A DNA stretch of 60,709 bases from Oscillospiraceae bacterium (lineage in GTDB: Bacteria; Bacillota; Clostridia; Oscillospirales; Acutalibacteraceae), in contig SVPF01000009.1 of the NCBI GenBank assembly GCA_015066005.1, positions 1 through 60,709 of the forward strand, read 5' to 3'. The translations under genes were made by a program, and so were the position numbers. Numbering within the stretch: the first letter of the stretch is position 1; every line of letters starts with the position of its first letter. Shown here one piece after another: positions 17,926 through 26,664 of the stretch. The notes under the pieces are model-generated. The model saw nothing but the letters and a program-made list of their open reading frames with translations, searched no databases and had not been told where the DNA came from.

Positions 17926-18867
17926 ATGCAGGAAATTATAAATGACGGCGCTTTAAATGGCATTAAGGCTGAAAAGGCGACAAAAAACCGAAAAAATGTG
18001 GTTTTCGCAATAGTTTATGCGGGGATTATGCTGGTATTATTTGTATGTGCGGGTATGACGATTTCGCTTTTGTCGGAAAATGAAACACTCACGGAAATGC
18101 TGCGCTACTCGTTGGTGACGGCAGGAATTGTGGTGTCAATAAATTTGCCGCTTTTAACAGGCGGTGTGCTTGCAATTCTAACAAAGGGCAAAACCTCGCG
18201 TCTTTATAAGGTTTACACCGTAATAATTGCCATATTCAACATAATCAGTGCCGCAGCTATGTTTTTCGGTATGGGTATTTTATTGAATTCCTTTGTAAAT
18301 CCCATATGGTTTATTTTGGGCGGGCTGGTTTATTGTTTTATGGTTCTTGCGGCCGCTATTGTTCCGCTTTTTAAAAGAAAGCAGCCCGAGGATGATTCCG
18401 TTTCACCCAAAAAACACAACCGAAAAATGCTACTTCTTTTTTGGGTAACGCTGCTTTCTTTTGTGTCGGTCGAGGTTGTGGCTATATTGTTCATAACAGG
18501 TGATAATGTATTCAATAACACCACACCCGATTTGCTTATATGGCTATTCCTTTTGTACTTACCGGGTGCTCTTTTTGGCACCTTGGCATTTGTTTTAAAA
18601 AACGGCTTTGCAACTTTCTTTGCAGTTATAAATCAAATTTTATCAATAGTCTGCATTTTGGCAACCTCACCTATTGTGTTTGCATCATTTTTAGCTTTTT
18701 TCTTTTTACCGCCGGCAGCGGTTATTATGCTTGGTATATGGTTTAATTTTGTGGAAGTGAATCTGTTTTTGTTTTTGTTTGTTTTCCGTCGCAAAAAATT
18801 CCCCAAGAAAGAAAAAGTTACGGCCTTGCCAATGGCTGAAAATCAAGAGGCTGAACAAATTTTGTGA
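17926..18867 (+). CDS. Multi-pass membrane protein, family unknown
   Basis: A 313-residue protein with eight hydrophobic segments arranged as two groups of four separated by a charged loop (KRKQPEDDSVSPKKHNRK, about 150-168). ATG 17926 is chosen because AGGTGG at 17915-17920 sits 5 bp upstream; the in-frame GTG at 17917 is part of that ribosome site. I see no motif that assigns a function. Confidence 0.65.
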   Translation: MQEIINDGALNGIKAEKATKNRKNVVFAIVYAGIMLVLFVCAGMTISLLSENETLTEMLRYSLVTAGIVVSINLPLLTGGVLAILTKGKTSRLYKVYTVIIAIFNIISAAAMFFGMGILLNSFVNPIWFILGGLVYCFMVLAAAIVPLFKRKQPEDDSVSPKKHNRKMLLLFWVTLLSFVSVEVVAILFITGDNVFNNTTPDLLIWLFLLYLPGALFGTLAFVLKNGFATFFAVINQILSIVCILATSPIVFASFLAFFFLPPAAVIMLGIWFNFVEVNLFLFLFVFRRKKFPKKEKVTALPMAENQEAEQIL

Positions 18868-18887
18868 AAAATAAAATATAAAAAATT

Positions 18888-18922
18888 AAAGGCAAGCGGT
18901 TTTACCGCTTGCCTGTTTTGTT
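18888..18922. terminator. Terminator between 17926 gene and the zinc-ribbon gene
   Basis: GGCAAGCGGT and ACCGCTTGCC form a perfect 10 bp stem followed by TGTTTTG; it serves convergent genes. Confidence 0.85.
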
Positions 18923-18934
18923 TTAAATATGTAT

Positions 18935-19732
18935 TTATTTATCGCATAAATGCTTTGAAACAAGTATACTGCAAATTATAAGTGCGGCGGCAAATGCGCC
19001 TTCCGACAAAAAGCCGAATACGCTGCCGTTACTTACGCTGGTAATGGCGGCAATTATTGAAAGCACGGCAAAAATTATTATCCAGGGCTGTGCCTTATTA
19101 ACGCCTACAAAATTTTCTTCACCTGCTTCGGCGCTTTTATAAATTGATTTAATAAGTGCGTGAAGCTTTTTACGGCCTGCAATATTTACTATAAGCATTA
19201 TTACACCCAGTGCAATTAAAATTACGCCAAGGAACATTGCCACGGCCGAAATTAAGGCAAGCACCACGCCTGACAGCATAATCATAGGTCCAAGCTTGTC
19301 GGTAATAAATTCTTCAATGTTTAAACCGCTTAAAAAGGGAAGTCCAAGCATCATTAACGAATATGCAATACCGCTTAATATTACAAAAACCGCAAGAATG
19401 TTTTCAATTACATAAATAGCATAAACCGAACCGCTTATAACCTTAATGTGCTTATGTTCAACAACATTTTTTCTGCCGCCCGCATAGGTAAGCCAAGCAA
19501 AAATTGTTATTAGAAGTGTTAGGGCGTTAAAGCCGCCCGAAAGCATGGTGCAGCCTACACCTGCGGTTAAAAGAATGCACACTATAAAAAACAAATCATC
19601 CTTAATAAAGCTTAGAATTCGTGGGGTGGGGCATATAACCACAGGTTCACTTTCACGGGTGGAGGGCTTACCGCATTTTGGGCAATAAGCAAAGGCCTCC
19701 GGTCTTTCATAATCACAATGTGGGCATTTCAT
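18935..19732 (-). CDS. Zinc-ribbon membrane protein
   Basis: A 265-residue protein beginning with a zinc ribbon (MKCPHCDYERPEAFAYCPKCGKP; Cys at 3, 6, 18 and 21), then seven or so hydrophobic segments. Such zinc-ribbon membrane proteins are common in Clostridia and have no assigned role. It is the second gene after the GDPD gene, 20 bp downstream, with AAAGGAGGAATT as ribosome site. Confidence 0.72.
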   Translation of the reverse strand: MKCPHCDYERPEAFAYCPKCGKPSTRESEPVVICPTPRILSFIKDDLFFIVCILLTAGVGCTMLSGGFNALTLLITIFAWLTYAGGRKNVVEHKHIKVISGSVYAIYVIENILAVFVILSGIAYSLMMLGLPFLSGLNIEEFITDKLGPMIMLSGVVLALISAVAMFLGVILIALGVIMLIVNIAGRKKLHALIKSIYKSAEAGEENFVGVNKAQPWIIIFAVLSIIAAITSVSNGSVFGFLSEGAFAAALIICSILVSKHLCDK

Positions 19733-19752
19733 ATTTATAATTCCTCCTTTAT

Positions 19753-20556
19753 TTAAGGTAAATAATATTCAAAAATCGAAAGCCAGCCTTCCTTTTCAGC
19801 TTCCTTTTGACTTTCCTTTGTTCTAAGTGTCCAGCCCACCATTTGCATTTTCCAAAGCTTTTTGCAAAGTGTGGTGGATAAATTTTTGCGGTGGCCAAAG
19901 TTATACGCTACAAAATCGGGCTTTGTTAAAAAGTTTAAAAGGCTGTTTGTAAGCAAAAGCTTTATAAAAAAGTTCAGCTTATCCTTAGTTTTAAAAAAGT
20001 TCTGGCAAAGCTGACCGCGAATAATTTCGGGGCGGTTTTTCTTAAGCCATAAAATACAGCGCGGGTCAAAGCTTTCAATGCAGTAAGCGCCCTTATAATC
20101 TTTAAGCATATCGGCCGCGGCCTTTGCCAAGGCGGCTTGGTTTTTAAGGGGCTTTAATTCCACAATAATCGGTGCGGCACCGCCATATAAATCAAGCACC
20201 TCTTTAAAGGTGGGGATTGTGTCCTCCCCGTTTTCAAGCCTATAGTTTTTAAGCTCGGCTGTTGTTAAATCCTCAATATTACCCTCGGATCCTGTGGTGC
20301 GCTTTAATGCGCAGTCGTGAATAACGGCTAAATTACCGTCTTTCAAAAGGTGAATATCAAGCTCAATACCGTAGCCCTTTTCCAGTGCTTTACGAAAGGC
20401 GGTCATCGAATTTTCGGCAACACCGTTACCGTGAAGCCCACGGTGTGCATAGTTAAAGCCCTGAAGCTCACTAAGCTTTTTATAACCAACCCTGCCGCGA
20501 ATGGCAAGTAAGTATAAAATAATAAGTAAAACAACTGCAATAGCGGCGTAAAGCAA
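19753..20556 (-). CDS. Glycerophosphodiester phosphodiesterase
   Basis: A GDPD-fold hydrolase (EC 3.1.4.46 family) that releases glycerol-3-phosphate from glycerophosphodiesters. An N-terminal membrane helix (about 1-20) precedes the catalytic barrel with AHRGLHGNGVAENS (catalytic His and Arg), GIELDIHLLKDG (Glu and Asp metal ligands), VIHDCALKRTTG and VELKPL. TTG 20556 is preferred because AAAGGG at 20571-20566 lies 9 bp upstream; the in-frame GTG at 20565 overlaps that site. Membrane anchoring suggests use in lipid or teichoic-acid glycerophosphate recycling. Confidence 0.88.
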   Translation of the reverse strand: MLYAAIAVVLLIILYLLAIRGRVGYKKLSELQGFNYAHRGLHGNGVAENSMTAFRKALEKGYGIELDIHLLKDGNLAVIHDCALKRTTGSEGNIEDLTTAELKNYRLENGEDTIPTFKEVLDLYGGAAPIIVELKPLKNQAALAKAAADMLKDYKGAYCIESFDPRCILWLKKNRPEIIRGQLCQNFFKTKDKLNFFIKLLLTNSLLNFLTKPDFVAYNFGHRKNLSTTLCKKLWKMQMVGWTLRTKESQKEAEKEGWLSIFEYYLP

Positions 20557-20586
20557 AAAAATCACCCTTTTGTTATTTATATAATT

Positions 20587-20615
20587 ATTATAACATTATT
20601 TTTAGTTAAATGCAA
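20587..20615 (-). promoter_or_regulatory. Promoter of the GDPD operon
   Basis: Minus-strand TTGCAT (20615-20610) and TATAAT (20592-20587) with a 17 bp spacer. Confidence 0.72.
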
Positions 20616-20680
20616 TTACATTAAAAGGTGGAGTGTTTTTTTAAATGTCGGCACATAATAATTACAGGAGTTGATCTTTT

Positions 20681-21607
20681 ATGTGTACGGCAGTAAGTTA
20701 TAATAACTGTTTTGGCAGAAATCTTGATTTGGAGCGCGGATATAACGAAAGGGTAATTATAACCCCAAAAAATTACGAATTTAAAATGCGTTGTACTGAG
20801 GATTTCGCACCCCGCTTTGCAATAATAGGTATGGCGGCCGAGGTTAAAGGTTATCCCTTATATTTTGACGGTATGAACGAAAAAGGGCTTTGTATGGCGG
20901 GGCTTAATTTTCCGAATAATGCTATTTACCATTCACTTGATAACAGTAAAATTAATGTTACTCCGTTTGAGTTTATCCCTTATATTTTAGGTAAATGTCA
21001 AACCGTGACTGAAGCATTGGAGCGGCTTTTTAATATAAACCTTGTAAATATAAGCTTCAGTAGTGAATTGCCGCTGTCGCCGCTGCATTGGATAATAAGC
21101 GACAGCAAGCAGTCGGTTACTGTGGAAAGCGTAAAGCAGGGGATAAGGTTTTATAAAAACGCGGTGGGTGTGCTTACCAATAATCCGCCATTTTTAAAGC
21201 AGCTTGAAGGGCTTGAGGGTTATGAAAAGCTTTTTAAACCTCAAATACCTAAAAATAACTCAAGCGACGAATATAGTCTGGGTCTTGATGGGGTGGGTAT
21301 ACCGGGTGATTTTTCCTCAGCGTCCCGTTTTGTAAGGGCGGCATTTATAAAGCACAGGTCCCCTAAAAATTTAGTCCCAAGCGAAGCTGTAAATCAGCTT
21401 TTTCACATTTTATCAAGTGTTGCAATGCCCAAAGGGTGTGTTTTAACCCCGAATGGCGAATGCGAATACACCCGTTATACTTCTTGCTGTGACTGTAAAA
21501 ATGGGAATTATTATTTTACCACCTACGATAGCGGCGAAAAGACAAGGGTGTCTTTAAAGGATTATAATTTGCAAGGGGATAAAATTTATTTGTGCGCGGG
21601 TGTTTGA
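20681..21607 (+). CDS. cbh: Choloylglycine hydrolase family (bile salt hydrolase-like)
   Basis: A 308-residue N-terminal nucleophile hydrolase of the linear amide C-N hydrolase family. After Met removal Cys2 would be the nucleophile. The family residues are in place: Arg13 and Asp16 in FGRNLDLE, Asn76 in AGLNFP, Asn167 in VLTNNPPF and Arg216 in SASRFVRAAF. GLDGVGIPGDFSSASRF strongly resembles Gram-positive bile salt hydrolases (EC 3.5.1.24), which deconjugate glycine- or taurine-linked bile acids. Penicillin V or N-acyl-homoserine-lactone acylase activity is the alternative. There is no signal peptide, so it is cytoplasmic, as usual. The ribosome site is CAGGAGTTGATC. It is monocistronic, which points to a gut habitat. 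Confidence 0.87.
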   Translation: MCTAVSYNNCFGRNLDLERGYNERVIITPKNYEFKMRCTEDFAPRFAIIGMAAEVKGYPLYFDGMNEKGLCMAGLNFPNNAIYHSLDNSKINVTPFEFIPYILGKCQTVTEALERLFNINLVNISFSSELPLSPLHWIISDSKQSVTVESVKQGIRFYKNAVGVLTNNPPFLKQLEGLEGYEKLFKPQIPKNNSSDEYSLGLDGVGIPGDFSSASRFVRAAFIKHRSPKNLVPSEAVNQLFHILSSVAMPKGCVLTPNGECEYTRYTSCCDCKNGNYYFTTYDSGEKTRVSLKDYNLQGDKIYLCAGV

Positions 21608-21690
21608 ATAGAGGTTTATATTCCAATCAAACTTTACAATAAAAACTGATGAAAAATGAATTTGTTGCTTAAAATTAAGGCGTTTTTTGT

Positions 21691-21761
21691 ATTTTGCAAC
21701 TGTTGGTTGCAAAATATTCAATGTAAAGTTGGTTGTTATATGTGAGATAATTTGGTAATAT
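21691..21761 (+). promoter_or_regulatory. 10-bp perfect palindrome and promoter of the XRE-GlmM gene
   Basis: ATTTTGCAAC (21691-21700) and GTTGCAAAAT (21706-21715) are perfect inverted repeats with a 5-base spacer. A promoter TTGTTA (21733-21738), 17 bp, TAATAT (21756-21761) follows. The palindrome may be the operator of the XRE domain encoded downstream. It could also act as a terminator of the hydrolase gene, though there is no T tract after it. Confidence 0.6.
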
Positions 21762-21803
21762 AAGGCGTGATTTTGGCGTATAAAAGATATGAGGTAATTT
21801 ATT

Positions 21804-23423
21804 ATGACTATTGGACAGAAAATAGCACAAATGAGAATGGCAAATGCCGTTTCGCAGGAGCAATTGGCCGAAATTATATCGGTTTCACGGCAATCGGTTT
21901 CCAAATGGGAAATGGACCAGGCAGTTCCGCAAATTGATAAAATACTTTTAATGTGTGATTACTTTAAAATATCGGCCGATGAGCTTTTGCGTGATACTAT
22001 CGAAATCAAAACGGCCGTAAAAAATGATTACAAAAATAAGTACTTCGGTACAGACGGCTTTCGTGGTGAAGCAAATGTGGGACTTACCTCAATGCAGGCC
22101 TATAAGGTTGGTCGATTTTTGGGTTGGTACTATTCTTCATCACTTTCGGGCTGTCAAAAAAAGGGCTATCGCCCTAAGATTGTTATCGGTAAAGATACCC
22201 GCCGTTCAAGCTATATGCTGGAATATTCAATTGTTGCAGGTATTACTGCATCGGGTGCAGATGCATACATGCTTCATGTTACCACCACCCCAAGTGTGTC
22301 CTATGTAACAAGGCTTGACGGGTTTGACTGCGGCATAATGATAACCGCCTCACATAACCCGTTTTACGATAACGGAATTAAGGTTATAAACCGTTTCGGT
22401 GAAAAGCTTGACGACAGCACTACCGCTTATATAGAAGCATATTTAGATGGTGATATGTCGGCATTTGGTGTAAATGATACTGATTTGCCTCTTGCGACTA
22501 AAGAAAGAATCGGCTGTATTGTGGACTATGTTTCGGGTAGAAACCGTTATGTAGGTTATTTAATTTCTTTGGCATCCAATTCCTATAAAAACTTAAAAAT
22601 CGGGCTTGACTGTGCAAACGGTGCCTCGTGGAATATTGCTCCGTCGGTCTTTGGCACTCTCGGTGCACAGCTTCAGGTAATTGGTGACGAGCCTAACGGT
22701 CTTAACGTTAACGAAGGCTGTGGCTCTACCAAAATTGAACGGCTGTGTAAGTTGGTTAAAGAAAACCATTTGGATGTAGGCTTTGCCTTTGACGGTGACT
22801 CTGACCGCTGTCTTGCGGTGGATGAAAACGGCAATATCGTTGACGGCGATGCTATTATGTATATTCTCGGCAAGCGTTTAAAGTCGCGCGGAATGCTTAA
22901 TAACGACACGGTGGTAGCTACCGTTATGTCTAACAGTGGATTTTTTAATTCTCTTAAAGCTGCAGGAATAAAGTGTGAACAAACTGCCGTTGGTGACCGT
23001 TTTGTATACGAATGTATGCAAAATAAGGATTATTCACTCGGTGGTGAACAGTCGGGACATATAATTATTAAGAAATATGCCACTACAGGTGACGGTATTT
23101 TGACTGCAATTATGCTGCTTGAAGAAATTTGCGACAGCAAGCAGCCACTTTCGAAGCTGTGTGATGCGGTATCACTTTACCCGCAGTATATTAAGAATTT
23201 GCGCGTTAAGGATAAGAACTTGACCGTAAAGGATAGCGCAGTGCTTGAAAGTGTTGCTCAGGTTGAAAAGCTTATAAACGGCAACGGTAGGGTACTGCTT
23301 CGCCAAAGCGGAACCGAACCTGTTATTAGAATTATGATTGAAGCCGAAACCGAAGAAAAATGCGTAAGCTTTGCCGATATTATAGCAAATGTAATTATTG
23401 AAAGAGGTTTGACCGTTGAATAA
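21804..23423 (+). CDS. glmM: XRE DNA-binding domain fused to phosphoglucosamine mutase
   Basis: A single 539-residue frame. Residues 1-62 form a classical XRE helix-turn-helix (SQEQLAEIISVSRQSVSKWE, then FKISADELL). From about residue 78 an alpha-D-phosphohexomutase follows: YFGTDGFRG, the phosphoserine loop TASHNP (Ser183), the metal loop DGDSDR (about 330), GGEQSGH and the phosphate-binding RQSGTEP (about 500). GlmM interconverts GlcN-6-P and GlcN-1-P (EC 5.4.2.10). Phosphomannomutase is possible, but YFGTDGFRG and the adjacent acyltransferase gene favour GlmM. No Met or ribosome site exists at the domain border, so the fusion looks genuine. The start follows AGGTAATTTATT. Confidence 0.88.
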   Translation: MTIGQKIAQMRMANAVSQEQLAEIISVSRQSVSKWEMDQAVPQIDKILLMCDYFKISADELLRDTIEIKTAVKNDYKNKYFGTDGFRGEANVGLTSMQAYKVGRFLGWYYSSSLSGCQKKGYRPKIVIGKDTRRSSYMLEYSIVAGITASGADAYMLHVTTTPSVSYVTRLDGFDCGIMITASHNPFYDNGIKVINRFGEKLDDSTTAYIEAYLDGDMSAFGVNDTDLPLATKERIGCIVDYVSGRNRYVGYLISLASNSYKNLKIGLDCANGASWNIAPSVFGTLGAQLQVIGDEPNGLNVNEGCGSTKIERLCKLVKENHLDVGFAFDGDSDRCLAVDENGNIVDGDAIMYILGKRLKSRGMLNNDTVVATVMSNSGFFNSLKAAGIKCEQTAVGDRFVYECMQNKDYSLGGEQSGHIIIKKYATTGDGILTAIMLLEEICDSKQPLSKLCDAVSLYPQYIKNLRVKDKNLTVKDSAVLESVAQVEKLINGNGRVLLRQSGTEPVIRIMIEAETEEKCVSFADIIANVIIERGLTVE

Positions 23424-24078
23424 ATATATTAAAACAAAGGATTTGTTTTCAACACAAAACGAAATTATTAAACCGTTTTTGGAAAAATACGAGTATCCGT
23501 GGGAAGCTTTATCCGATATAAAAAAATATATTAAAGAATTACTTGAAGCCGGAATTGAGGGCTATCATTTCATAGAAAAAGATGTGCTTGTGGGTGAAAA
23601 TGTTAAAATTTATCCCACTGCGGTTATTGAAGGGCCTGTAATTATAGGGTCAAATACCGTTATTCGTCCGGGTGCTTTTTTAAGAGGTAATATTATTATT
23701 GGTGAAAATTGTGTTATAGGCAATTCGACCGAGCTTAAAAATTGCATTTTGTGCAATGGTGTTCAGGTGCCCCATTATAACTATGTTGGTGATTCGGTTT
23801 TAGGTGATAAGGCCCATATGGGTGCGGGTTCAATATGCTCTAACTTTAAGGGCGACGGTTCGAATATCGTTATTCACAGCGATAGCGATTATGCTACAAA
23901 CCTGCGAAAAGTAGGTGCAATGCTGGGTGACGGTGCCGATATTGGCTGCGGAAGCGTTTTAAACCCCGGCACGATAATCGGTAAGGGCACAAGGGTTTAC
24001 CCAATGAACTGCCTCAGGGGAGTTTATCCCGAAAAATGTATTGTAAAGTCAAACGATAATATTGTTGAAATGAAATAA
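23416..24078 (+). CDS. Left-handed beta-helix acyltransferase (GlmU C-domain-like)
   Basis: A 220-residue hexapeptide-repeat protein with isoleucine-patch triplets from about residue 50 to 190 (VLVGENVKIYP, VIIGSNTVIRPG, IIIGENCVIGN, GDGADIGCGSVLNPG). It resembles the acetyltransferase half of GlmU, which converts GlcN-1-P to GlcNAc-1-P. It starts at TTG 23416, overlapping the end of the XRE-GlmM gene by 8 bp, with GAGG 8 bp upstream. The coupling suggests it takes the mutase product. It has no uridylyltransferase domain, so that step would be encoded elsewhere. Confidence 0.78.
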   Translation: MNKYIKTKDLFSTQNEIIKPFLEKYEYPWEALSDIKKYIKELLEAGIEGYHFIEKDVLVGENVKIYPTAVIEGPVIIGSNTVIRPGAFLRGNIIIGENCVIGNSTELKNCILCNGVQVPHYNYVGDSVLGDKAHMGAGSICSNFKGDGSNIVIHSDSDYATNLRKVGAMLGDGADIGCGSVLNPGTIIGKGTRVYPMNCLRGVYPEKCIVKSNDNIVEMK

Positions 24079-24090
24079 AAGCGGTTATTA

Positions 24091-24118
24091 AAGCACCTTC
24101 CATTTGGAAGGTGCTTTT
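24091..24118 (+). terminator. Terminator after the hexapeptide transferase
   Basis: AAGCACCTTCC and GGAAGGTGCTT form an 11 bp stem with an ATTT loop, followed by TTGTTAT. Confidence 0.88.
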
Positions 24119-24131
24119 GTTATATTATTTT

Positions 24132-24307
24132 AAATTATAGTTTATCGCTGCGCGATTAAATAATAAATAAGAAAGAATAAAGAATAAAATCGGTGTCGGC
24201 TTTGCCGACGGATTTATATATTGTGCCGTAGGCATACATTTTTTATTATTTATTATTTTTTCTTTATTCTTTTTTCTTTTGGGCGTTAGCCCCATAAACC
24301 CCAATTT
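24132..24307 (+). repeat. Composite intergenic repeat, copy E2
   Basis: From AAATTATAGTTTATCG to ATAAACCCCAATTT. Inside are GTCGGCTTTGCCGAC and GTGCCGTAGGCAT hairpins and an AT-rich long inverted repeat (AATAATAAATAAGAAAGAAT against TTCTTTATTCTTTTTTCTTT-like sequence). It is nearly identical to 60464-60709 except that a 70-bp module is absent here. No coding sequence. Confidence 0.8.
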
Positions 24308-24384
24308 ATTTTTCCTTCTTATTGCCTTTTGGATAAAAATGTTATATAATATATACTGTATAATTATGCGAAAGAGGTGCGGTA

Positions 24385-24570
24385 ATGGATATACAAATCG
24401 GTGATAAGCTTTTAATGAAGAAAAAGCACCCCTGCGGAAATGATATTTTTACCGTTACCCGCATTGGTATGGACTTTAAGCTTCGGTGTGACGGCTGTGG
24501 CAGGGAATTTATGGTACCGCGCGTCAAGGCTGAAAAAAGTGTAAAGAAAATTATTAAAGGTGAAGAATAG
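24385..24570 (+). CDS. DUF951 small zinc-finger-like protein
   Basis: A 61-residue protein matching DUF951: [20 protein letters not shown] then [16 protein letters not shown]. Three Cys (one in HPCG, two in CDGC) plus the His could bind a metal. The family is often encoded next to prfA or a mechanosensitive channel in Bacillota; its role is unknown. The ribosome site is AAAGAGGTGCGG. The stop overlaps the prfA start by one base. Confidence 0.85.
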   Translation: MDIQIGDKLLMKKKHPCGNDIFTVTRIGMDFKLRCDGCGREFMVPRVKAEKSVKKIIKGEE

Positions 24571-25646
24571 TGTTTGATAAATTAGAATCGGTTGTAAACC
24601 GCCACGAACAAATCGGTATTGAGCTTACCCGCCCTGATGTTGCATCAGATAACGAGCTATTTCGAAAATTAATGAAGGAATATAGCGACCTTACCCCCAT
24701 TGTTGAAAAATATAAGCAATATGTTTCGGCCAAAAATGCCGAAAAGGAAGCGCTTGAAATTTTAAATGAGCCAAATTTAGATAAGGATTTTAAAGAGCTT
24801 GCTGAGGAAGAGCTTAAAGAGGCAAAGGAAAATATTATTGCTTTTGCTGACGAGCTTAAAATTTTGCTTTTACCCAAGGACCCGAATGATGATAAAAACG
24901 TTATTATTGAAATTCGCGGTGGCGCGGGCGGTGAGGAAGCGGCGCTTTTCGCAGCATCCCTTTACCGTATGTATTCAATGTATGCCGAATCAAAGCGTTG
25001 GCAAATTGAAATTAGCAACGCTAACGAAACCGAGCTTGGCGGTTATAAGGAAATCAGCTTTATGATAGAGGGCAGCGGTGCATATTCTCGCTTTAAATAT
25101 GAAAGCGGTGTTCACCGTGTTCAGCGCGTGCCCGATACCGAAACTCAGGGCCGTATTCATACTTCAACCGTTACGGTTGCGGTGCTTCCCGAAGCTGACG
25201 AGGTCGAGCTTGAAATTAACCCTGCCGACCTTAAAATTGATACCTTCCGTTCAAGCGGTGCGGGTGGTCAGCACATTAACAAGACCTCTTCGGCTATTCG
25301 TGTAACCCACATTCCCACTGGTACGGTTGTTGAATGTCAGGACGAAAGAAGCCAGTTTAAAAATAAGGATAAGGCGCTTCGCATTTTGCGTGCCCGTCTT
25401 TTTGATGAAGAACAAAGAAAGCACGACGAAGCCATTGCATCTGACCGTAAAAGTCAGGTTGGTACAGGTGACAGAAGCGAACGTATCCGTACCTACAACT
25501 ACCCACAAGGCCGTGTAACCGACCATAGAATCGGTTTAACCCTTTATAAATTAGACCAAATTTTAAACGGTGATATTGATGAAATTGTGGATGGACTTAT
25601 CACATATTACCGTACCGAAGCCTTAAAATCAGAGGAAGAAAATTAA
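24570..25646 (+). CDS. prfA: Peptide chain release factor 1
   Basis: A 358-residue release factor. It has [14 protein letters not shown] with the PxT stop-codon recognition motif of RF1 (UAA/UAG) and AGGQHINKT with the universal GGQ that triggers peptidyl-tRNA hydrolysis. The length is standard. GTG 24570 overlaps the DUF951 stop, so it depends on translational coupling with the upstream gene. Confidence 0.96.
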   Translation: MFDKLESVVNRHEQIGIELTRPDVASDNELFRKLMKEYSDLTPIVEKYKQYVSAKNAEKEALEILNEPNLDKDFKELAEEELKEAKENIIAFADELKILLLPKDPNDDKNVIIEIRGGAGGEEAALFAASLYRMYSMYAESKRWQIEISNANETELGGYKEISFMIEGSGAYSRFKYESGVHRVQRVPDTETQGRIHTSTVTVAVLPEADEVELEINPADLKIDTFRSSGAGGQHINKTSSAIRVTHIPTGTVVECQDERSQFKNKDKALRILRARLFDEEQRKHDEAIASDRKSQVGTGDRSERIRTYNYPQGRVTDHRIGLTLYKLDQILNGDIDEIVDGLITYYRTEALKSEEEN

Positions 25647-25647
25647 A

Positions 25648-26664
25648 ATGGAAACCCTTAGACTTGCAGTAAATAAAACCGAATACCATAAAAGCATTAC
25701 TACCGCTGCCGAAATTTTAAAAAACGGCGGTGTTGTCGGTGTGCCTACCGAAACGGTTTACGGTCTTGCCGCAAGCGCTTACGATAATAATGCCATTAAA
25801 AAGGTTTTTGATGCTAAGGGCAGACCGCAGGACAACCCGTTAATTGTTCATATAAGCGATATGGAAATGCTGAGTGAGGTTGCCGAGGATATACCCCCAA
25901 TTGCGTACACTTTGGCTGAAAGCTTTTGGCCCGGCCCTTTAACAATGGTGCTTCACCGCACCGAAAGGGTGGCGGAAAGTGTTTCGGCGGGATTGCATAC
26001 AGTTGCAGTAAGAATGCCGTCAAACCAAATTGCTCTTGACGTAATTAAAAAAAGCGGGCTACCCCTTGCTGCACCGTCGGCCAATGTTTCGGGCAGACCA
26101 AGTCCTACAACCGCCGCTCATGTTGTTAATGATTTGGACGGTAAAATTGATGCCGTTTTAATGGGTGAGAACTGCGATTTCGGTGTTGAATCGACCGTTA
26201 TTACCCTTGTTGGCCAAACGCCCATACTGCTTCGACCGGGTGCGGTAACCTATGAACAGTTGCTTAAATTTTTACCCACGCTTGAAATTGCCGATGCCGT
26301 TTTAAACGAGCTTAAAAGCGGTGACAAGGCGGAAAGTCCGGGTATGAAATATAAGCATTACGCCCCTAAAACAACTGCTTTTTTGGTTGAAGGCGACAAC
26401 TTTGCCGATTTTGTTAATAAGCAGGAAAATGCGGTAGCGGTTTGCTTTGAGGAAGAATCCAATAATATTAAAATACCAAAGCTTATCTACGGTAGTGTTA
26501 ACGATACATTAAGCCTTGCACATTCAATTTTTGCAGTACTTCGCGAGGTTGATAAATTTGGGGCCGAGCGTGTCTTTATTCACGCCCCCGAAAAAGAGGG
26601 TGTCGGTCTTGCGGTTTATAACCGACTTATCCGCGCGGCCGCATTTAAGGTGATAAAGCTATGA
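25648..26664 (+). CDS. tsaC: Threonylcarbamoyl-AMP synthase (Sua5 type)
   Basis: A 338-residue Sua5-type enzyme that makes threonylcarbamoyl-AMP for the t6A37 modification of ANN-decoding tRNAs. The N-terminal YrdC domain contains GGVVGVPTETVYGLAA, KGRPQDNPLIVH, FWPGPLTMVL, AVRMPSN and APSANVSGRPSPT. The C-terminal Sua5 domain starts near PGMKYKHYAPKT (about 230). It starts one base after the prfA stop. Confidence 0.94.
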   Translation: METLRLAVNKTEYHKSITTAAEILKNGGVVGVPTETVYGLAASAYDNNAIKKVFDAKGRPQDNPLIVHISDMEMLSEVAEDIPPIAYTLAESFWPGPLTMVLHRTERVAESVSAGLHTVAVRMPSNQIALDVIKKSGLPLAAPSANVSGRPSPTTAAHVVNDLDGKIDAVLMGENCDFGVESTVITLVGQTPILLRPGAVTYEQLLKFLPTLEIADAVLNELKSGDKAESPGMKYKHYAPKTTAFLVEGDNFADFVNKQENAVAVCFEEESNNIKIPKLIYGSVNDTLSLAHSIFAVLREVDKFGAERVFIHAPEKEGVGLAVYNRLIRAAAFKVIKL

